Assembly: GCF_000621205.1 (NCBI RefSeq) | Contig: NZ_KK211230.1 | Location: forward strand, 1 to 64,000 | Origin: Halotalea alkalilenta DSM 17697 | Lineage (GTDB): Bacteria > Pseudomonadota > Gammaproteobacteria > Pseudomonadales > Halomonadaceae | Length of the DNA: 64,000 bases | Direction of reading: 5' to 3' | Shown here: piece by piece, positions 1 through 7,344 of the stretch | Numbering within the stretch: position 1 is the stretch's first letter | Layout: each line of letters opens with the position of its first letter | The notes under the pieces: generated by a model | Database searches by the model: none | Told to the model about the DNA's origin: nothing | Seen by the model: only the letters and a program-made list of their open reading frames with translations | Translations under genes and position numbers: made by a program

Positions 1-23
1 AAAAGGCCGCGCGGTGCGCGGCC
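1..23 (-). terminator. Intrinsic terminator after the Psu-like gene
   Basis: An 8-bp perfect GC stem (positions 5-12 with 16-23, 3-nt loop) is followed on the minus strand by four T residues at the window edge. It sits 26 nt beyond the stop codon of the Psu-like gene and would end its transcript. Confidence 0.7.
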
Positions 24-48
24 AAGGCTGGGTGAGCGTCGTTGGCGG

Positions 49-822
49 TCAGCTGCGCTGGCGCTGTCTGGCTTGCTCTCGCTCCACGCGTCTGCGGTGG
101 CGATACGCAGGAGAATGCACCTTCTGGGCGTCGCCTTCGCGCCTATCACGCTGGATCAGGCGCATCGACTCGGGCAATGGATCCTGCTTAGGCTCGCCTT
201 GCCGATGTCGTTCGACCAGCGCTTCGAGCCACTCACGGTAGCGGTGCGTCGTGACCTGCCGCTCCTCGACCTGACCGGCAAGGGTGGGCGCGGAGATACC
301 GAAGCTGCGCCCGACGACGGGGTCTTGCGCGACCTGCTCCTCGATCAGCGCGCGGTGCGAGGCGATCGCCGCGAGTAGTGCCTGCCCCGCCTCGGTGCCG
401 AACACCTGCTCGGCCAGGGTATCCACGCGGTAGCGGCGCCATCCCTCCCTGGCGGCCCGGTAGTGGCCCAGGTAGGCGGTGCGACGATCGGCATTGTCGA
501 AGCGTACCTCCTCGAGGTCGGCCTCGAGCGTGTCGGCGAGTTGCTCGTACTCCCCGGCTAGCTCCGCATGCTCGGCCGCCTTGGCCTTGAGCTGGCGAAT
601 CGGCTTGGTCAGTTCACCGTCGGCGTCACGGAAGCGGTCACGCCATTGCCGGGTCGCCTCCTCGGCTTCGAAGCGGGCGGCGTTCGCCGCCTGGCGGTGT
701 TTGTCGACCCGGTCGGCCATGGCCAGGGTCTTGGTGCGGCTCTCCTGATAGCCGGCCTTGGCCTGGTCGTGGGCGTCGAGTTGGTTGACGAGCAATTGGG
801 GCAGTGTGGCGCGGTCGTTCAT
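49..822 (-). CDS. Psu-like / P4-satellite late protein (tentative), coiled-coil rich
   Basis: The 257-residue protein is highly charged and mostly helical. Long Glu/Arg/Ala-rich stretches at about residues 20-110 suggest a coiled coil. There is no signal peptide or membrane segment. The ATG at 822 is chosen because AAGGA precedes it at good spacing; upstream extensions in frame use a TTG and are Arg/Pro/Thr-rich. It is the last gene of a satellite whose other genes (integrase, AlpA, primase, helicase) follow P4 order. In P4 that position is held by the late gene psu, a Rho-binding capsid decoration protein. Size and helical character fit loosely, but I see no diagnostic motif, so the name rests mainly on position. 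A different satellite capsid-interference protein is equally possible. Confidence 0.45.
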   Translation of the reverse strand: MNDRATLPQLLVNQLDAHDQAKAGYQESRTKTLAMADRVDKHRQAANAARFEAEEATRQWRDRFRDADGELTKPIRQLKAKAAEHAELAGEYEQLADTLEADLEEVRFDNADRRTAYLGHYRAAREGWRRYRVDTLAEQVFGTEAGQALLAAIASHRALIEEQVAQDPVVGRSFGISAPTLAGQVEERQVTTHRYREWLEALVERHRQGEPKQDPLPESMRLIQRDRREGDAQKVHSPAYRHRRRVEREQARQRQRS

Positions 823-944
823 GGTCGTTCCTTGGGGTGGTGTCGGTGTCGTGGTCCTGGTCTTTTTCGCCGGCCAGGAAGGCGGATCCGGTCGCGTTTC
901 GGGGGTGTCGGTGGAGTGTGTCCTCCCTATAAAACGTTCCTCTC

Positions 945-972
945 TGTATAAAATCGGCTGCAACACGTGCAA
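945..972 (-). promoter_or_regulatory. Candidate sigma-70 promoter for the Psu-like gene
   Basis: On the minus strand a -35-like TTGCAC (967-972) is spaced 16 nt from a -10-like TATACA (945-950). The -35 overlaps one of the GCAAC repeats, so a protein binding the repeats could also control this promoter. This is pattern inference only. Confidence 0.4.
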
Positions 973-1186
973 CGAGGCAACAACCCATCAACCATGCGGG
1001 TTACAGCGCGATTTCGATGTGCAACGGCCCCGTGCAGCAGTGCAACGGACCTCCGTTTTCGGAATAAGAGAAAGAAATGGTCTTAATAAAAAGCTATATG
1101 TGTTGCCCCGTTGCCTCCTTCTTTTTTAGCGGTGCAACGCTTGCGCCCAGCAGTGGCGGGGGCGTTGCACCGTTGCCCGTGTTGCC
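959..1186. repeat. Iteron array, candidate satellite replication origin
   Basis: This 439-nt gene-free stretch (823-1261) contains about eleven copies of GCAAC or its complement GTTGC, mostly as TGCAACG/CGTTGCC. Forward copies start near 960, 968, 977, 1021, 1042 and 1134. Reverse copies start near 1102, 1110, 1164, 1172 and 1181. One pair forms a 10-bp perfect inverted repeat (1131-1140 with 1162-1171). An AT-rich patch (about 1060-1100) lies inside the array. P4 replication uses short repeats at ori and crr bound by its alpha protein; the array lies just downstream of the primase/helicase pair here, so an origin or crr-like role is a reasonable inference. Confidence 0.55.
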
Positions 1187-1261
1187 CCGGCTTTTTCTGC
1201 CGGGAAACCAATGCCCTCACCTTCGTTGTCTCTTGGGTCGTCGCTTCGAGGTGATGTTTTG

Positions 1262-3163
1262 CTAGCAGGCTAAGCTTTTTCTTCCGTGCTCGGCATCGCG
1301 ATCGACCTCCCTTTCCTGGCCAGCGAATACCTCGAGGCGGGTAGGATCGATGACGTAGAGGCGGGTCTGTCCGCCGTTCTTGAGCCGGTAGTTCTTTTGC
1401 CATTTGCCGGCATCGCGTTTGGCAAGCGCCTCGGCGGCGACGAGCGCCTTGACGATGCGATCGAGCCCGAACCCCGGCGCGGCCTCGGCAAGTCCGGCAC
1501 GGTTGAACAGGTACAGCCGTTGATCGTCCTGGAGCTCCCAATAGCCGGCGCGCTGGTTGACCACCACGAAGCTATCGATGCAGGAGAAGCGGCTATCGCC
1601 GTGGCGGTCGATGAAGTCGGCGATGCTGGCGAGAATCTGGCGATCCTCGGCGTTGCCGTCGCCCACCCGGGCCAGCCACTCGGCAAACAGTTGGCGGCAG
1701 GCATTGAGCGCATCACCCTCCTGCCAGGGCAGCAGTGCCTGGTCGATGGCCAGTTCTCCCGCCAGCGCGATCAAAGCGAAGCGATCGGCGACCCGGCCAG
1801 CCTGGGCGTTACGGACGTCGAAACCGTTGCGGATCTCGGCGAAGCGGGCACACAGTCGGTCGAGGTCGTCATGCTCGAGCAGCCGCTCGACGAACACCGG
1901 GCCGGCATGGCCATAGCTGCCATGGGTGGCCACGGTCAGGGTGCGGTGGAATTCCTCGCCGCTCAGGCCGTGGAGGTCATCGAAGGCGCGATGGCGACGG
2001 GAGCCGGCGTTGACGTCGACCATGCGCAGCTCGGCGCCGGCGTGGGCCGGGTTGCCGGAGATGGCGGCATGCTCACTCAGCGAGCGTTCACCGCTGGAGA
2101 GCGCCAGCAGTCGCCAATAGAGCTTGGGCCGCCCCTCGCGCTCGCGGGTCATCGTGCCCTTGCCGGTGCCGTTGGCGATCGCATAGGCCATCTCCTGCAC
2201 CCGCTTGGGATCCGCCCGCTTGATCTCATCGAGGATCAGAATGGTGTCGTTCCGGCTGGTGGCCTCGATCTCGACCCCGCCCTTGGAGATGTCCCAAGAG
2301 GCGGCAAACACGCCGGGATCGCCCCAGACCGAGGCGGCGACTAGCTGGGCGAGTGATTTTCCGCTCGAGGAGTCGCCAACCAGGTGCACGCCGCCGCCGT
2401 GGACGCCGACCTTGTAGAGCAAGGGGCCAGCGAGCGCGCAGCACAGCGACAGGATCAGCACCGGGTTGCCGAGGCAGGGCCTGGCCACCTCGGCTTGCCA
2501 GGCGGCCAGCGTGCCGGCCTGGGTGAACAGGCGCACCCCGCGCCCGCTCTCCTGGTAGCGCACCTCGGCCTCGCCGATGATCCTACCCGGCAGCACGAAG
2601 GCGCCGGAGGCGGCGTGCCAGCCCGGTTTGGTGGTAGTGGCCAGCACCTGGTCAAGCCGGTGGTGGCTGGCGATATAGGCCGGGATCAGCTTGCGCTGGT
2701 AGTACTCGACCACCAGGCCCTGGCGCATCAGCGCGCGCAGCAGCTCCTCGCCCTTGCCGGCGAGCGACTCCATCGCCATCACCCATTCGACAGTGCGGCC
2801 GCGATAGTCGAAGCGCAGTAGCCGGCCGACGCTGCCATCCTCACTGTCGACGGTCTCGGCGACCACGAACAGCGGCGCGCAGATCCAGTGATCGACCGGG
2901 ATCCCTCGGTCATCGCCGGGGCTCTGCTTGAGCCCGTGGTACCAGGTGCCGGCGACGTAGTGCTTGCCCTCGACCGTGGTCGGCTCGGTGTAGACCGCGA
3001 AGCATGGACGCGGCGGCATCAAGCGCTCGACGGGCGCCTGGTCCTCGCGGACACCTTCCGCGATAAGGGTCAGTTGATCTTCCTTACGCCGAGGTGCCGT
3101 CTCCCCGGACGTCGGGAACCGCTCGGCCTGGTCAGGTACTGCTTCATGGGAACGACGACTCAT
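1262..3163 (-). CDS. DUF927-type superfamily helicase of the satellite replication module
   Basis: The 633-residue protein is the likely replicative helicase of the satellite. A Walker A motif GDSSSGKS is at residues 263-270 and a Walker B segment ILILDE at about 308-313, embedded in the DUF927 context typical of phage and satellite helicases. The N-terminal 250 residues carry the family's accessory domain, and the C-terminal ~120 residues resemble a winged-helix tail. Its ATG overlaps the stop of the upstream primase by 4 nt (ATGA), so the two are translationally coupled. In phage P4 primase and helicase activities are fused in the single alpha protein; here they are on two polypeptides. Confidence 0.85.
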   Translation of the reverse strand: MSRRSHEAVPDQAERFPTSGETAPRRKEDQLTLIAEGVREDQAPVERLMPPRPCFAVYTEPTTVEGKHYVAGTWYHGLKQSPGDDRGIPVDHWICAPLFVVAETVDSEDGSVGRLLRFDYRGRTVEWVMAMESLAGKGEELLRALMRQGLVVEYYQRKLIPAYIASHHRLDQVLATTTKPGWHAASGAFVLPGRIIGEAEVRYQESGRGVRLFTQAGTLAAWQAEVARPCLGNPVLILSLCCALAGPLLYKVGVHGGGVHLVGDSSSGKSLAQLVAASVWGDPGVFAASWDISKGGVEIEATSRNDTILILDEIKRADPKRVQEMAYAIANGTGKGTMTREREGRPKLYWRLLALSSGERSLSEHAAISGNPAHAGAELRMVDVNAGSRRHRAFDDLHGLSGEEFHRTLTVATHGSYGHAGPVFVERLLEHDDLDRLCARFAEIRNGFDVRNAQAGRVADRFALIALAGELAIDQALLPWQEGDALNACRQLFAEWLARVGDGNAEDRQILASIADFIDRHGDSRFSCIDSFVVVNQRAGYWELQDDQRLYLFNRAGLAEAAPGFGLDRIVKALVAAEALAKRDAGKWQKNYRLKNGGQTRLYVIDPTRLEVFAGQEREVDRDAEHGRKSLAC

Positions 3164-4215
3164 GGGCGGCCCTCCTCGCCGAAGGCGTCATTCATCGCCG
3201 CCTGGCTGGACGGGCCAGGAAGCCGCCCGAGCCGCCAGCGATAGAGGTCGTTGAAGTCGGTCAGCCCGTCCGGGCTCCCTACTGGCCAGCGAGGAAACAC
3301 CACCCGCGCCCCGTGCGCCTCGGCGGCGACGATCGCCGCCTGACGTCCGGGATTGCCTTCGGTCTGGCGGTCATCGTCGCCGGTGACGATCAGCCGGGCG
3401 GCCGCGCCATAGCGTTCGCGCAGGCGGGCCACCACCGCCGCGAGGTTGCCGGCATGCATCGCACAGGCGACCGCCCGCCCGGTGACATGATGCAGCGTCG
3501 CGCCGGTGGCCCAGCCCTCACAAATGAACAGCGGCGCCCCCTGGGTGACGCGGCCAAGGGTGGCATACGCGCCGGCGACCCGGCCGCCGCGCAGGAAGCG
3601 CTTGCGGCCGTCGATGCCGATGCATTGCAGGTTCACCAAGCGCCCATCGCCGTAGAGCGGCACCAACAGGGTGCCGTCGCCACCCTGGCGCAGCTTGAAC
3701 GGCGGCAGCGCCTTGGCCACCAAATAGGGATGCGAGGGACTGGCCGGCTGCGCCGCGTCCCACAGCCAGCGCGCACGGCGCTCGGCATCGCGATGGCGGC
3801 GGCGCTGTTCGGCCTGGGCCTGCCGCTCGCGCTGCGCACGCTCGGCGATCGCCTCGGTGGATGCAGGCGCCGCCTCGCTATCGCTTGGGGACGATGAGGA
3901 AGTAAAAGCACCGAGCCCCAGGGCACGATCGATCGCCATCGCCGCATCGACCTGGCGGCAGCCGTGCAGGTAGGCATATAGCGACACCAGGTCGCTGCCG
4001 TGGGCGGCATGTGAGGCGAAGTCGTTCCACTTGCCGCTGACCAGCGAAACGCCGAAGGAGCCGGCCGCACGGTCGCCGCGGGCCGGGTTGCGAGCGACCC
4101 ACTCGCTACCCTGGCGCTTACCCTCGGGCAGCCAGGTGGCGACCAACCGCTCGGCGGCCGGGAGCGCCCGCTGGGCCACGGCGCGGATCTTGGCGAAAGT
4201 GGCGTGCTCATTCAT
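3160..4215 (-). CDS. TOPRIM-domain primase of the satellite
   Basis: The protein is 351 residues long. The ATG at 4215 is chosen because a GGGAGGG ribosome-binding site precedes it. An N-terminal segment (about residues 50-85, with SGKWNDFASHAAHGSDLVSL) is the DNA-primase-like fold seen in phage primases. A charged linker (105-150) leads to the TOPRIM domain, with the conserved Glu at residue 233 (CEGWATG) and the acidic cluster TGDDD at 278-282. No zinc-finger cysteine set is visible at the N terminus. It should make RNA primers for satellite replication together with the helicase, whose start overlaps its stop. The start overlaps the preceding gene by 8 nt. Confidence 0.85.
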   Translation of the reverse strand: MNEHATFAKIRAVAQRALPAAERLVATWLPEGKRQGSEWVARNPARGDRAAGSFGVSLVSGKWNDFASHAAHGSDLVSLYAYLHGCRQVDAAMAIDRALGLGAFTSSSSPSDSEAAPASTEAIAERAQRERQAQAEQRRRHRDAERRARWLWDAAQPASPSHPYLVAKALPPFKLRQGGDGTLLVPLYGDGRLVNLQCIGIDGRKRFLRGGRVAGAYATLGRVTQGAPLFICEGWATGATLHHVTGRAVACAMHAGNLAAVVARLRERYGAAARLIVTGDDDRQTEGNPGRQAAIVAAEAHGARVVFPRWPVGSPDGLTDFNDLYRWRLGRLPGPSSQAAMNDAFGEEGRP

Positions 4216-4717
4216 CGCTCGGCCCTCCCTGGGTGGGGGTCGCGTCATGGGCAGCGCCAAATGACACGCGCTTGACGATCCGCGCGACGTAGCAGAGATG
4301 ATGGCGGGCACGCAGCGTGGTCGCCTTGAGCTCGCCGCCATCGGCGAGCGCTGCACACATGCCCAGCAGCAAATGGAGGTTCTCGGTCAGCTCGGAGCCC
4401 AGGGCCAGCGCCTGGCGATGGCTCGCCTCGGCCCGCTGTGCCGCTTGTCTCGGTTGGAGCTCGGCGGGATCGGCGATCGCGATCGCGAACTGCTCCTCGA
4501 GCGCGGTGAGGGCTCGCTCGAAGCGTTTGGCCTCGTGCTCGGTCAGCCAGCCGGCGGCGAAGGCGAACTGGATCTGGCCATGGGTCATCCAGATGTTCGC
4601 CGCCCGCGCCGAGCGCGGTGCGCGGCGTACCGCCTCGAGCCGGCGTTCGAGTAGCTCGGTGACGCGGGGGCGTTGGAGGTCGGTGGGAATCGCGCTCAGG
4701 GTGGGACGCTCAGCCAT
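4208..4717 (-). CDS. Hypothetical protein, satellite operon
   Basis: This 169-residue soluble, helix-rich protein has no family I can name. It lies between the small repeated genes and the primase. Its ATG is inside an 8-nt overlap with the upstream gene (ATGGCTGA), the same junction used upstream twice more. The region around residues 60-110 (EHEAKRFERALTALEEQF) looks amphipathic. In P4-like elements genes just ahead of the primase are often regulators of replication or host takeover, but nothing here shows that. Confidence 0.6.
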   Translation of the reverse strand: MAERPTLSAIPTDLQRPRVTELLERRLEAVRRAPRSARAANIWMTHGQIQFAFAAGWLTEHEAKRFERALTALEEQFAIAIADPAELQPRQAAQRAEASHRQALALGSELTENLHLLLGMCAALADGGELKATTLRARHHLCYVARIVKRVSFGAAHDATPTQGGPSDE

Positions 4718-4982
4718 GGTGCACCTCCGCCCGCTTGGCCTGGCGATAGGCGGTGAACAGCAGCGCCTCGGCGTGCTCGAGCAGCAGCTGGATAGCGGCG
4801 GCGACCTGGGTCACGTCGCGGCCGTCGCTGGTCTCGTCGAGCTTCACCAGGGTGAAGGTGTCGGCCAGCCCGCGGGCGGCGTTGAGGTAGCGCTCGCCGT
4901 CGGCGAACAGCGCTGCGTGGCTGACGGCCGGATTGATGATCAGCGCCGGAGCGGCATGTTGAGGAATCGCAAGATCAGCCAT
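4710..4982 (-). CDS. Small hypothetical protein, paralogue of the upstream gene
   Basis: The 90-residue protein aligns by eye with the 83-residue product encoded just upstream. Both share a core of the form LFxxGxRxLxA, LA, Asp-rich turn, AxQLLxxxAxxLLxxAY and end in His-Gly. The shape (two short helices, acidic turn, Ala/Leu-rich helix) recalls the DUF3077-type small proteins of pseudomonads, but that link is weak. The gene begins within an 8-nt overlap with the preceding gene and ends within another with the next. Function unknown. Confidence 0.55.
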   Translation of the reverse strand: MADLAIPQHAAPALIINPAVSHAALFADGERYLNAARGLADTFTLVKLDETSDGRDVTQVAAAIQLLLEHAEALLFTAYRQAKRAEVHHG

Positions 4983-5226
4983 GGCTCACCTCCTGACCGC
5001 GACGGTGATAGGCGTGACCGAGCAGCAGCGCGGCGTCAGCGACCAGCAGCTGGGCGGCCACGGTGATGGCGTGGAGGTCAGCTTGGCCGGCGCCGTCGAG
5101 GTCGTGGCGGTTGGCACAGGCCAGGAGCTCGAGCACGGCGCAGAGCCGGCGGTCGCCTTCCTCGAACAGCGTGCGATCGGAGGCGTGGGTATCGTCCAAG
5201 TGCGGCGGGAGCAGAGAGTTAGCCAT
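4975..5226 (-). CDS. Small hypothetical protein, tandem paralogue
   Basis: The 83-residue protein is related to the next gene downstream (see the shared LFEEGDRRL / AAQLLV pattern), suggesting tandem duplication. It starts and stops in 8-nt overlaps (ATGGCTAA upstream, ATGGCTGA downstream), so translation of the whole run is probably coupled. No membrane segment, cysteine cluster or DNA-binding motif is obvious. Confidence 0.55.
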   Translation of the reverse strand: MANSLLPPHLDDTHASDRTLFEEGDRRLCAVLELLACANRHDLDGAGQADLHAITVAAQLLVADAALLLGHAYHRRGQEVSHG

Positions 5227-5461
5227 GCGCCACCTCCGACGGCTGGAGCTGGTCGAGGATGGTGGTCAAAGCCTGGTGTTCTGGGGTGGGGAGTGCGCCG
5301 AGGGCTTGGGCCATCGCCAGCATGCCGAGCAGCTGCTCGCGCTGTGCGGGACGGCGATTGACGCGATAGACGATCAGCCGGGCACCGAGCTGGGCGACGG
5401 CGATCTGTTGTAGCGAGGGAGATTCGGGACGTGCGGGCGCACGACTGGCGTGAATGGCCAT
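5219..5461 (-). CDS. First small gene of the satellite replication operon
   Basis: The 80-residue basic, helix-rich protein has no recognised family. It is the first gene of the leftward operon leading to primase and helicase. Its ribosome-binding sequence (AAAGGAG, about 5470-5476) lies inside one of the complementary segments of the CI-like leader, so its translation could be blocked by pairing with the central segment. It ends in His-Gly like the two genes that follow, because its stop is part of the same ATGGCT(A/G)A overlap. Confidence 0.5.
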   Translation of the reverse strand: MAIHASRAPARPESPSLQQIAVAQLGARLIVYRVNRRPAQREQLLGMLAMAQALGALPTPEHQALTTILDQLQPSEVAHG

Positions 5462-5468
5462 GGGGTAA

Positions 5469-5699
5469 GACTCCTTTCAGTTCCTTGGAGTCGCCCTCAA
5501 TCGTTCTCACACAATTGGGGGCGACCGTACGCGGGGTGAGAAACCGGTCTGAAAGGACACCGGCCGGACCGAAGCCCGCCCACGCACGGCCGCCATAACA
5601 CATTGCAAGCGTAAAAAAAGCGCCAGCAATGATAGGGGCGCTACTGCGCCTTTCAGAACTCGGGTTCTCACGCCCGGTCACGGAATTTGCCGTGACCGG
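5469..5699 (-). ncRNA. P4 CI-like immunity leader RNA (three mutually complementary segments)
   Basis: Read on the minus strand, the leader of the replication operon contains an upstream segment (5671-5649), a central segment (5557-5536) and a downstream segment (5510-5472). The central one can pair with either flank: CCTTTCAG and TTCTCAC blocks are complementary to CTGAAAGG and GTGAGAA blocks in both. This matches the seqA-seqB-seqC layout known for the P4 CI immunity RNA. The downstream segment includes the Shine-Dalgarno of the first operon gene and also a 6-bp hairpin (5469-5474 with 5487-5492). A perfect 10-bp stem (5674-5683 with 5690-5699) lies just upstream. RNA boundaries and processing cannot be read from sequence. 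Confidence 0.55.
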
Positions 5700-5979
5700 C
5701 GCATCATAGCCAGCCCGGCGAAGGCGAGGCAAGCCCGGAGAGGAAAACCCTAGCCGTTGCGTCACCCTTGAACCGGGGTGATAAAGGCCGCTAGGCCGCT
5801 CGCCATAGGGTATGGGCGTGATATCTTGATCGTGATCGATCGAGGTGAGGATCCCGGCAGCGTTGGCGCGCTGACCGGGGTTTTTGCGTTGTTTGGGCAC
5901 GACAAGGCTCCTGCCGCCCGATGGCGGGCATCGGGCAGTGATCGAATCGAGAGGTGTTGAGGGGGCCGGCGAGCGCGGC
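5700..5979. other. Gene-free leader between AlpA unit and replication operon
   Basis: I see no supported coding sequence here. The stretch should hold the promoter of the replication operon, but I could not place -10/-35 boxes with confidence. A 7-bp GC stem (5916-5922 with 5930-5936), extendable to about 5911-5938, follows the small AlpA-linked gene. It lacks a T tract, so a terminator role is uncertain. Confidence 0.4.
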
Positions 5980-6207
5980 CTAGTAGTCGACTTGCTCCGA
6001 GTCGAGCGCGTCGTTGGCGGCATCGCGTTGCGCGAAGCCGTGGCGGTCGTCCTGCATCACTACCGAGACGAGACCGCTTGCGCCATAGCGCTGGATCCGC
6101 GCACCGGGCCGCTGGGTAGCACTGGCCAGCGCGGCCTGGATGGTGTCGATGTCGTCCTCGGTGAAGCTGAGCGTTTGTCCAGCGACGGTCATGGTGAAGC
6201 GTTTCAT
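5980..6207 (-). CDS. Small hypothetical protein coupled to alpA
   Basis: This 75-residue acidic protein starts MKRFTMTVAG and overlaps the AlpA gene by 4 nt (ATGA), so it is probably co-translated. The beta-strand-like N terminus and short helices resemble small phage-encoded regulators, but no family is recognised. Codon usage looks like its GC-rich neighbours. Confidence 0.5.
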   Translation of the reverse strand: MKRFTMTVAGQTLSFTEDDIDTIQAALASATQRPGARIQRYGASGLVSVVMQDDRHGFAQRDAANDALDSEQVDY

Positions 6208-6491
6208 GCGCGGGCCTCCTGGCGGATCTCGAACGGAGCGTTCAGGGTCTGGTTGCGGGCGGCGACCCGCTCGGCGATCCAGCGATCGATCTCGGCTTCG
6301 AGCCAGGCGACGCTGTTCTCACCGATCGGCACCGGCGCCGGAAAGGTGCCCTTGTGGATGCCGTCGTAGATCGCCGAGCGGCTCTTGCCGGTCTTGAGCT
6401 CGACCTCGCGGCGGCGCAGCAGGCGGTTGCCAAGCTTGAGCGCATCGACGGGGGCGAAAGGTCGGTCGTGGTCGGGGTGTGGCGTGGTCAT
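6204..6491 (-). CDS. AlpA-family transcriptional regulator
   Basis: The 95-residue protein has the compact winged-helix signature of AlpA/Vis regulators at about residues 22-70: LLRRREVELKTGKSRSAIYD followed by a short wing and the typical VAWLEAEIDRWI. The ATG at 6491 is chosen over a long Pro-rich extension because AGGGACAAGAG precedes it and the conserved domain begins soon after. In P4 the equivalent Vis protein is both excisionase-like and a repressor; AlpA of E. coli activates a cryptic integrase. It may act at the perfect palindrome upstream (6611-6637). Confidence 0.85.
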   Translation of the reverse strand: MTTPHPDHDRPFAPVDALKLGNRLLRRREVELKTGKSRSAIYDGIHKGTFPAPVPIGENSVAWLEAEIDRWIAERVAARNQTLNAPFEIRQEARA

Positions 6492-6610
6492 CTCTTGTCC
6501 CTGTAAGTCGGTCGTCGATTCCGAGCCTGGCGATACCCACGTTCCAACGGGGTAGGCCGGCTCGGGACAGGGACAGCTTGCCGGGGACGAGCAGGGGCCG
6601 CGAGCGATCG

Positions 6611-6637
6611 GCGTTGTAAAAATGGGTTTTACAACGC
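6611..6637. promoter_or_regulatory. Perfect 11-bp palindrome upstream of alpA
   Basis: Two arms of GCGTTGTAAAA (6611-6621) and its exact complement (6627-6637) flank a 5-nt centre. It lies about 120 nt upstream of the AlpA start and about 75 nt past the end of the cargo gene. There is no T tract, so an operator is more likely than a terminator. Confidence 0.45.
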
Positions 6638-6710
6638 TGTTGTCTAATGGGGGAGGAGGTTGGCCTCTGGGAGATATTCGAATGGAAGAGAATTTATGTG
6701 GCACTGGGGC

Positions 6711-7268
6711 CTATTTTTTTTTCAACTCGTTCGGATCTGATAAGTACATTTTTATTATGTCTCCGTGTTGTAAGCCAAAATTACTATTTCCGAGATCACT
6801 TCGAATGGCCTTGTAAACATTGTCTACAGCTATCAAAATGTCTTCAGGATTATTGGGCCCCGAATTATGCGATTTAAATTTTAACCATGCTTTTATTACT
6901 TTTGGTGAAGACCAAAGTACGATGCCATCATTTAACTTGTCGAATTGATCCTTGTAATTTTCAAAAATTTCTTCCGGTGTAGAAAGCTCGCTATTCATTC
7001 GCTGCTGATCTCTTAACTCTCTTACTACATCAAAAAATATTTGATAAACTTCTATCTTATTCTCTCTGTGGCTTTCTGATATTTCCCTTTTTTTGCTCTG
7101 CCATTGAGAAAATATGATTCCGCATAAACCTATGAATGCTGCAATAATAGTTGCTAAGGCGGTTTTTTCCATATTGTGCAACATGGATATGAATGAATAG
7201 ATGGAATAGAGTGCGGTAATGATAATAATTATTGGTATTATGAGTAAAGGTATTGTTTTGATTTTCAT
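6711..7268 (-). CDS. AT-rich membrane protein of unknown function, satellite cargo
   Basis: The 185-residue protein has two predicted N-terminal membrane helices (about residues 6-29 and 37-55) followed by a soluble charged domain of ~130 residues (QWQSKKREISESHRENKIEV onward). The gene is strikingly AT-rich compared with everything around it, with Lys/Asn/Ile-rich codons, so it was probably acquired from another genome. It lies between the integrase and alpA, where satellites carry exchangeable cargo such as phage-defence genes. I recognise no catalytic motif, so no function is assigned. Confidence 0.6.
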   Translation of the reverse strand: MKIKTIPLLIIPIIIIITALYSIYSFISMLHNMEKTALATIIAAFIGLCGIIFSQWQSKKREISESHRENKIEVYQIFFDVVRELRDQQRMNSELSTPEEIFENYKDQFDKLNDGIVLWSSPKVIKAWLKFKSHNSGPNNPEDILIAVDNVYKAIRSDLGNSNFGLQHGDIIKMYLSDPNELKKK

Positions 7269-7344
7269 TTAGGCAATGTCCATTTAGGGGTGATCCATTT
7301 TGAGTCAGCTGAAAATCTTGTGGCTTGAAATGTATGTATCAGAT

